Assembly: GCA_964653285.1 (NCBI GenBank)
Contig: CAZZEX010000104.1
Location: 1 to 17,862, forward strand
Direction: 5' to 3'
Source: CAZZEX01 sp964653285
Lineage (GTDB): Bacteria > Chloroflexota > Anaerolineae > B4-G1
Length of the DNA stretch: 17,862 nucleotides
Position 1 is the first letter of the stretch, and the number at the start of each line of letters is the position of its first letter. The notes beneath the pieces were generated by a model. It saw nothing but the letters and a program-made list of their open reading frames with translations. It had not been told where the DNA came from and ran no database searches. Both the position numbers and the translations under genes were made by a program. Of this stretch, positions 12,499 to 17,862 are shown in pieces.

Positions 12499-14622
12499 AT
12501 GAATTATCGCCAGTGTTCCTCTGTCTCAACCCAATCATCCCCCGCCGTCAGTCGCTTGAAGGTCAGTGACGGCTGCTTGCTGCTCCTAGTGACGCTGCTA
12601 GCACTGGTGATCCGGCTACCCTACTGGCAGACGATCCCTGCCGTCGGCGATGAGGTCATTCATGCGATCCACGCCCTCCCGATCGCGCGGGGGCAAAGTT
12701 TCCCCCTGGTGGGATGCGACGCGTATGCCGGGCCTTTCTTCGCCTACCTGTTGGCGCTACTCTTCCGTCTGGGAGTTGCCGACCCATTTGTGGGCCGCAC
12801 AGTGCTCCTGATTACCGGCACGCTGACCGCAACGGTCACCTACGCGTGGGGGTGCCAGCTACATGGAAATCGCGTGGCAAGTTTGGTGGCCACGGCGCTC
12901 GTCGCCGCCAATCCACACCTGATCCTCCTGAACAGCCACGTAGGGGGCACTACGTTCCTCCTGCCGTTCCTCACGACCTCGTTCCTCTGGCTCCTGTCCA
13001 GTGCCGTTGACTCAGATCATTACGGCTGGTTGATCGCATCCGCAGTTGTAGCGGGCCTGGCGGTCCAATCCAACCTGGTCGCCGGATTGCTGGTCGCCGG
13101 CGGTTGGATATGGGCTACCTTCCGTGTGCGCCGCTCTCCGCGCCTGGGCAGGCACTGGCCTTTTTGGCCTCTCATGGGCGGCCTCTGCGTGGCGCTTGTC
13201 TACAGTCCGGTCATCGTCTATAATGCGACATCCGGCATGAACAGCTTAAATGTCCTGGATCAGCGCTCGTATCTCTGGGAGGCCAACCCCACCGCCCGCA
13301 TCTTCCTGCTTAACGAGTTGCGCCTGGCCACGCAGCTTGTACGGCAGGTCAGCGGTGTGCTGGTAGGAGATGAGACCTTTCGAACCCTCCTGGGAGTGCC
13401 TCTGCTTTACCTGGTGTGGATGCTGGCCGGATTGATATTTACTGCCCGCAGAATCTCTCTACTCCCGATCTTGGCGGTTCTCCCGTTTTTTCTTATACTC
13501 CCCTGCTTCAGCAGCCATTATGGCTTGGTTGACCCGGTTCGATTCACTTCGCTTTTGACGCCAGTTTTCGCCGTGGGTATGGGGTTTCTCTTTGCTGCGG
13601 TACTGGAGCACGTCATAAGACCTGGCCAATCCGCAGCCCGCTGCATACCAACTGCTGCTTCAGGAGCTTCACAAAAAAGAACAGATGGCCTAAAGGCCCC
13701 AGCGGCCCTTCCCCGCCACTTGATATTTGTCATTTGCCATTTGTCATTTGTCATTTTCCTGGTGGCGTACCCGCTTGTTCCGTTGTTCCAGTACTATGAT
13801 TTCATCGAAAAGAACCACCTGAGTGGACATGCCTTGCTGTACCTGTCTCGCCAGATGGTCGAGGCCAACCAGGGAGAGCCAGTCTACATCAGCACTAGCA
13901 TGCGGGTGATGGGCATCTCGGGGATCCCGTACGTGCCTCGGGCATATCTGCTCTTGGCGAACATTTACCAGGAATTCCTGCCGCCGGAACAGATCATTGG
14001 CCGGCTTTTTGAGTTCCCAGAGTCCGCAGTGATGCTCATCAGCGACGAAGACGCCGCCAGCATCCGGCAGGTCGCCAGCCTCACTCCGTGGCCCGGCGCG
14101 GCGAACGAAGAGGCTCACTGGCCAGGATACGGCCTCTATACTCTCGACACCGAGCCACCGTTGATCAAGCCTGACTTTGTGCTGACAGGCAATAGCGCGC
14201 TCGACGTCGCACCGAAGGTGCCTGTTGGAGTCCTAGTAGGCGGCGGGATAGAACTAATCGGCTACGACGCACCGACCAGCGCCGCAGCGGGGGAAACGCT
14301 GAACTTGACCTTCTACTGGCGGGCGACTGAGCCCATGCCCCACGGGACGTACATCGGGTTCGTTCACCTGTACAATCCGGCAACAACGACCCTCATCGCG
14401 CAGGACGACCACGTGTTAGGTCAGGATCAATATCCGGCCAACGCGTGGCAGCCAGACGAGGTCGTGGTGGATCGCTACGCTCTGCGCGTGCCGGACGACA
14501 CAGCACCCGGCCAGTACGCGTTACGGGCTGGGGTTTACACCTGGCCCGATCTGACTCGTCTCAATGTCCCCGGCCACTCCGACGACGTCATTGAGCTGGG
14601 GCCAATGGACGTCGGGCAGTGA
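12499..14622 (+). CDS. Multi-membrane GT-C (PMT/ArnT-like) glycosyltransferase
   Basis: About 707 residues from ATG 12499; a TTG at 12466 is a possible earlier start, and neither has a good ribosome site. The first membrane segment (~25-40) is followed by a loop holding VGDE (~49-52), the position of the acidic catalytic pair in lipid-phosphate-sugar-dependent transferases. About ten further membrane segments follow. Residues ~380-421 are unusual: a charged stretch rich in Ala/Lys/Arg, then HLIFVICHLSFVIFL encoded by a heptamer repeat array. The soluble C-terminus (~575-705) is beta-rich and resembles the C-terminus of the next protein. It probably glycosylates a surface protein or polymer; donor and acceptor are unknown. 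Its TGA overlaps the next ATG, so the two are co-expressed. Confidence 0.7.
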   Translation: MNYRQCSSVSTQSSPAVSRLKVSDGCLLLLVTLLALVIRLPYWQTIPAVGDEVIHAIHALPIARGQSFPLVGCDAYAGPFFAYLLALLFRLGVADPFVGRTVLLITGTLTATVTYAWGCQLHGNRVASLVATALVAANPHLILLNSHVGGTTFLLPFLTTSFLWLLSSAVDSDHYGWLIASAVVAGLAVQSNLVAGLLVAGGWIWATFRVRRSPRLGRHWPFWPLMGGLCVALVYSPVIVYNATSGMNSLNVLDQRSYLWEANPTARIFLLNELRLATQLVRQVSGVLVGDETFRTLLGVPLLYLVWMLAGLIFTARRISLLPILAVLPFFLILPCFSSHYGLVDPVRFTSLLTPVFAVGMGFLFAAVLEHVIRPGQSAARCIPTAASGASQKRTDGLKAPAALPRHLIFVICHLSFVIFLVAYPLVPLFQYYDFIEKNHLSGHALLYLSRQMVEANQGEPVYISTSMRVMGISGIPYVPRAYLLLANIYQEFLPPEQIIGRLFEFPESAVMLISDEDAASIRQVASLTPWPGAANEEAHWPGYGLYTLDTEPPLIKPDFVLTGNSALDVAPKVPVGVLVGGGIELIGYDAPTSAAAGETLNLTFYWRATEPMPHGTYIGFVHLYNPATTTLIAQDDHVLGQDQYPANAWQPDEVVVDRYALRVPDDTAPGQYALRAGVYTWPDLTRLNVPGHSDDVIELGPMDVGQ
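13718..13759. repeat. Heptamer array (ATTTGTC-type) coding for a membrane segment
   Basis: Six 7-nt units run in register: ACTTGAT, ATTTGTC, ATTTGCC, ATTTGTC, ATTTGTC, ATTTTCC. The total of 42 nt is 14 codons, so the glycosyltransferase frame is kept. The array encodes the hydrophobic run LIFVICHLSFVIFL, which forms most of a predicted membrane helix with the following VAYPLVPLF. Confidence 0.8.
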
Positions 14623-16610
14623 TGAAACCCATTGTACTAAAAGCAGCACTTACGGAGCGGAGTGCGACTTTGCACAGGGTGTGGGGCATGAGGCGGGCAT
14701 GGCTCCCAGGACTCATGGCCTTAGGAACACTGCTGCTCGTCTACAGCGGCACGTTGCAGCGTGACGTGAACGGCAGCGGTCACGATTATATGATTGACGT
14801 GGGAGAGATCCAGGTCGCACTGAACCTCTGGGGAACAATTCATTACACTGGCTATCCGATATTCACCATCCTGGGCGCTCTGTTGACCCACGTGCTACGG
14901 ACCGTGGGCTTCTCCCCGGCTGCTGCCGCGTCTTCCGTGGCCACGGTGTGGTCGCTGCTGGGCCTTGCCGGCGCTTATGGGCTGATCGCCCGCGTCACGG
15001 AAGGGGCGTATGGGTTGGCGGCCCTCGCTGTGCTGGCGCTGGGCCTGACGGAGACCTTCTGGGTCCACAGCGTTGTGGCCGAGGTGTACAGTTTCAGTCT
15101 GCTTCTGACGAGCGCAACTTTGCTGGTGGGAATCGAGTTGGCCGATCACTGGGACGAGCGACTGTGGTGGTTGGCGATGGCTCTTGTGGGGATAAGCACC
15201 GAGCATCACCGCATGTTGATCCTGCTTACACCTTGCGTGTTCCTCCTGGCCGCACCTGCTTTGTGGTCAAGACGCTCCAACTGGCTGGCGCTTGGTACAA
15301 AATCCACGCTCGTATTTGCGCTCCCTTTCCTCGCCTATCTCTACCTGCCCCTCCGCGCTCTTCAGGGTTCTATCTGGGTGTACGGTCAGCCAGGCACGTG
15401 GGACGGCTTCTGGACTCAATTCTCCGGGCGAGAGACGACTCCCTATGTGCTGAAATGGCCCAGCAACCTCGCAGCCTGGCTTGACAACCTATACTTTCTC
15501 GCGAGCCAACTGCAGCAACAGATACCAGCCATCGTGCTGCTGGCGGGGATCGCTGGACTGGTCTGGCTGACCTGGCGTCGGGCCTTCTGGACAGGCCTGG
15601 GGCTCCTGACGGGGACTTCTGCTTTCATGATGTTCGTAGCAGTGTTTCCCTCGGCTGTGTGGGCTCCTGTTGTGTTGATGCCCAGCGTGCTGTTCCTGAT
15701 GCTGGGACTGGCGGTTCTGTTGCACCGTCTGACGAGGATAATGTTCCCGTTACAATGGGGGGCATGGGCGGGCCTGGTACTACTCTCGCTGTGGCTGTTC
15801 CGCACCAACCTGCCGTTTGTCCATAGCCTGGTGAACGACCGGCGGGGGAGAGAGGTCATCCAGACGTTGCAGCCGCTCAAAGGCGCGGACCTTCCGGGCG
15901 GCCGTAATGTGGTTGTGTTACCCTGGGGAGGAACCTATTTTGCTGCTGCATACGGGCTGTACGTGACCGGCGAACTTGGTGGATTTGAACTCGTGGACCA
16001 CAGGGTGGACTTCCGGCCTATTGTACAGCAGGAAGGGAAGGTCATCACTCTGGCATTCAACCTGGGCACCTGGCCATTATACTGGTGGGCTGACCTCCTG
16101 GGGGAGGCGCACTTCTCTTCGGCTGCGCCAGGCGTCGCGATGATCAGTCGAGACGTGCTGTATGAGAGTATTCCCCTGCAGACAGAGACCAGTTTCGATC
16201 TGAAAAACGGCGTGCGTGTCCGGGCTGCTGATTTATCCTGGGAGGGAGAAGATAGATTACGGGTTACGATCTATTGGGAAGCAACGCGGCGCGTGCAGTC
16301 GGACTACCGGGTGGCGGTCCACCTCGTCTCCAGAGACCCGCCGGAGAGCGCCCAGGATGTTCTGGCGCAGGCTGATTCTCTCAATCCCGTCGGAGGCTGG
16401 TACCCCACCAGCCTTTGGGCGAGGGGGGAAGTGGTGCGAGATGACTATGCCCTGACCGTTCCACCAGGCGCCTCTCCCGTCGTGGTGCGGGTCGCAATGT
16501 ACCAACTGGAAGAAAAAGGTGGTTTCGTGAACACGGATTGGTTTTCTCTTCCCATTCCGGTCACTCCGGAACGGCTTAGCGAGCGTCCACAACCAGCGTT
16601 GGACTCGTAA
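14622..16610 (+). CDS. DUF2723-family membrane protein (putative O-mannosyltransferase-like)
   Basis: About 662 residues with roughly ten membrane segments. The loop after the first segment, MIDVGEIQVALNLWGTIHYTGYP (split here as MIDVGEIQ, LNLWG and HYTGYP), is the DUF2723 signature, where an acidic residue precedes a Gly-rich stretch and a GYP motif; eukaryotic TMEM260 belongs to this group and is a protein O-mannosyltransferase. The soluble C-terminus (~530-655) is beta-rich with a W-x-R-GE-V-x-D-x-YAL-x-VP pattern, shared with the upstream protein. The ATG lies in the TGATG overlap with the preceding stop; a GTG one codon earlier is also possible. The bacterial substrate is unknown; work on surface glycans or glycoproteins is the likely role. 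Confidence 0.72.
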   Translation: MKPIVLKAALTERSATLHRVWGMRRAWLPGLMALGTLLLVYSGTLQRDVNGSGHDYMIDVGEIQVALNLWGTIHYTGYPIFTILGALLTHVLRTVGFSPAAAASSVATVWSLLGLAGAYGLIARVTEGAYGLAALAVLALGLTETFWVHSVVAEVYSFSLLLTSATLLVGIELADHWDERLWWLAMALVGISTEHHRMLILLTPCVFLLAAPALWSRRSNWLALGTKSTLVFALPFLAYLYLPLRALQGSIWVYGQPGTWDGFWTQFSGRETTPYVLKWPSNLAAWLDNLYFLASQLQQQIPAIVLLAGIAGLVWLTWRRAFWTGLGLLTGTSAFMMFVAVFPSAVWAPVVLMPSVLFLMLGLAVLLHRLTRIMFPLQWGAWAGLVLLSLWLFRTNLPFVHSLVNDRRGREVIQTLQPLKGADLPGGRNVVVLPWGGTYFAAAYGLYVTGELGGFELVDHRVDFRPIVQQEGKVITLAFNLGTWPLYWWADLLGEAHFSSAAPGVAMISRDVLYESIPLQTETSFDLKNGVRVRAADLSWEGEDRLRVTIYWEATRRVQSDYRVAVHLVSRDPPESAQDVLAQADSLNPVGGWYPTSLWARGEVVRDDYALTVPPGASPVVVRVAMYQLEEKGGFVNTDWFSLPIPVTPERLSERPQPALDS

Positions 16611-16632
16611 GGAGACATTGGAGCAAAAAAGG

Positions 16633-16639
16633 AAGGAGG
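16633..16639 (+). promoter_or_regulatory. Shine-Dalgarno site of pckA
   Basis: A strong AAGGAGG lies 6 nt before the GTG at 16646 and fixes this non-ATG start. The 35-nt gap after the DUF2723 gene shows no terminator, so read-through is possible. Confidence 0.75.
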
Positions 16640-16645
16640 CTATAG

Positions 16646-17862
16646 GTGACAGAAAGCGCTCACAAGGAGAACCTGGCACAGGTTCTGGAACGACACCCAA
16701 ATGTGCTGAACAACCCGGATCGAAGGAGCATGATCCGGGCTTCGGTGGACAACAAGGAGGCGCTCGTCTCCGCGAGTGGCGCGCTGGCGACGTGGACGCC
16801 GCCCGAATCCACGGGCCGCAGCCCCAAGGACACCTACATCGTGCGTCGCCCGGAGAGCGAGGAGAACATTGACTGGGACTCTCCCAATAACATTCCGATG
16901 GAGCCCGAGGCCTTCGACATGGTATTCGAGGACAGTCTGAAAACCCTCGCTGGGAAGCCGAGGCTGTACGTCACGGATCGGGCAGTGGGCGCGGATACCT
17001 CCTATGCCCTGCCCGTGCAGACGGTCTCGGACCAGGCACTGACTGCTCTCTTCACGGACAACATGTTCCGCCCCGTGCCCGACGACATCGAGCGCAGCAT
17101 CTTCGCGCAGCGAGGCTTCATCCTGCTGGCCCTCCCGTACGATAAACTGGACCGAGTCCGGTACGAGGGCTGGCTCAGGAAACTACCCGACGGTAGGACG
17201 TCCAACATGGCCGTGGCGATGGACTTCGACCGCCACCTGGGAGTTGTCTACGGCTCGGCCTACGGAGGCAGCGTCAAGAAACTTATATTCACGGTCATGA
17301 ACTACATCCTCCCCGGTGAGGGCCTCCTGCCCCTGCACTGCTCGGCCAATGAGGGGCCGGACGGCGATTGCGCGTTGCTGTTGGGGCTTTCGGGGACGGG
17401 CAAGACGACGCTGTCGGCCGACCCGCGCCGGGCGCTGCTGGGCGACGACGAGCACGGCTGGAGCGACGACGGCACCGCCAACTTTGAGAACGGCTGCTAC
17501 GCCAAGCTGATCAATCTACGAGCCGACAAAGAGCCGGAGATCTGGAACGCTGTCCTCCACGAGGCCCACTATCTGGACCACGGCGCCATCGTCGAGAACG
17601 CCCTAATGTACCCCGGTGGCACGTTCGACCTGGACGACGACCGGCTGACCCCCAACTCCCGGGCCTCGTACCCGCTCACCTTCCTGAGCAACATCAAGCC
17701 TAACGCCAGGAGCGGCCACCCCAGGACCATTCTGTTCCTGACCGCCGACGCCAACGGCGTGCTGCCGCCCATCTCCCGGCTGGCGCCCGAGCAGGCCATG
17801 CTGTGGTTCCTGATGGGGTACACGAGCAAACTGGCTGGCACAGAGACGGGCATCGTGGACCC
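16646..17862 (+). CDS. pckA: ATP-dependent phosphoenolpyruvate carboxykinase, 3' end outside window
   Basis: An uninterrupted frame from GTG 16646 gives 405 complete codons and runs off the window; the full protein is usually about 530-540 residues. Signatures of the ATP-type enzyme (EC 4.1.1.49), which converts oxaloacetate and ATP to phosphoenolpyruvate, CO2 and ADP, are clear: TGRSPKD (56-62, substrate arginine), AYGGSVKKLIF with the Mn-binding lysine, LHCSAN with the metal histidine, the kinase-1a loop GLSGTGKTTLS (247-257), LLGDDEHGW (metal-binding aspartate) and the substrate-arginine region LTPNSRASYP. All key residues seen are intact. It links pyruvate/malate metabolism to gluconeogenesis, which fits lactate use upstream, though it may be a separate unit. 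Confidence 0.95.
   Translation, partial: MTESAHKENLAQVLERHPNVLNNPDRRSMIRASVDNKEALVSASGALATWTPPESTGRSPKDTYIVRRPESEENIDWDSPNNIPMEPEAFDMVFEDSLKTLAGKPRLYVTDRAVGADTSYALPVQTVSDQALTALFTDNMFRPVPDDIERSIFAQRGFILLALPYDKLDRVRYEGWLRKLPDGRTSNMAVAMDFDRHLGVVYGSAYGGSVKKLIFTVMNYILPGEGLLPLHCSANEGPDGDCALLLGLSGTGKTTLSADPRRALLGDDEHGWSDDGTANFENGCYAKLINLRADKEPEIWNAVLHEAHYLDHGAIVENALMYPGGTFDLDDDRLTPNSRASYPLTFLSNIKPNARSGHPRTILFLTADANGVLPPISRLAPEQAMLWFLMGYTSKLAGTETGIVD

Noticed and set aside
13518..13754. Minus-strand frame beginning MTNDKWQMTN
   Set aside because: Translation of the heptamer array in reverse, opposite a membrane protein gene; no ribosome site or recognisable domain.

Overview
The window is GC-rich, with long genes packed mostly on the + strand, Gram-positive-like Shine-Dalgarno sites, GTG starts, NACHT/FGE-type proteins and many small palindromic or heptameric repeats. 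This suits a member of the Chloroflexota (Anaerolineae-like), but that is an inference from gene style; there is no rRNA or marker gene to prove it. I see no tRNA, rRNA or CRISPR array.

Region 1 (1-4015, minus strand) is the most interesting part: a decayed diversity-generating retroelement (DGR) locus. A 1083-residue NACHT NTPase ends in an FGE-sulfatase/C-type-lectin-fold domain whose last ~40 codons look like a DGR variable region. Downstream lies the N-terminal third of a DGR/retron-type reverse transcriptase. After its GKGT motif it runs directly into what looks like the 3' end of a template repeat: an Asn-rich reading ending in a 19-nt block identical to the end of the variable region. 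The RT lacks its catalytic core. The region is bordered by tandem hairpin repeats at the window edge and a heptamer array that supplies the target gene's stop codon.

Region 2 (4016-4700) is a 685-nt divergent intergenic region. It holds a 152-bp element with ~42-bp terminal inverted repeats (MITE-like), a good minus-strand promoter for the NACHT gene, and candidate plus-strand promoters for the lactate/malate gene set.

Region 3 (4701-12456, plus) is a tightly spaced gene set for 2-hydroxy acid metabolism: an Ldh2-type malate/L-lactate dehydrogenase, a LarA-type lactate racemase, and GlcF/GlcD-type Fe-S and FAD subunits of a D-lactate/glycolate oxidase. Together these could interconvert lactate enantiomers and oxidise them. 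Inserted between the dehydrogenase and the racemase is a restriction-modification pair: a DUF1156/COG1743-type zinc-ribbon DNA methyltransferase and a NotI-family endonuclease that keeps its four-Cys metal site but appears to have lost its catalytic domain. The methyltransferase carries an in-frame palindromic insertion of about 107 nt.

Region 4 (12499-16610, plus) has two overlapping multi-membrane glycosyltransferase-like proteins (a PMT/GT-C type and a DUF2723 type) that share a C-terminal beta-rich module. Region 5 (16646 to the end) is the first ~405 codons of ATP-dependent phosphoenolpyruvate carboxykinase (pckA), cut by the window edge.
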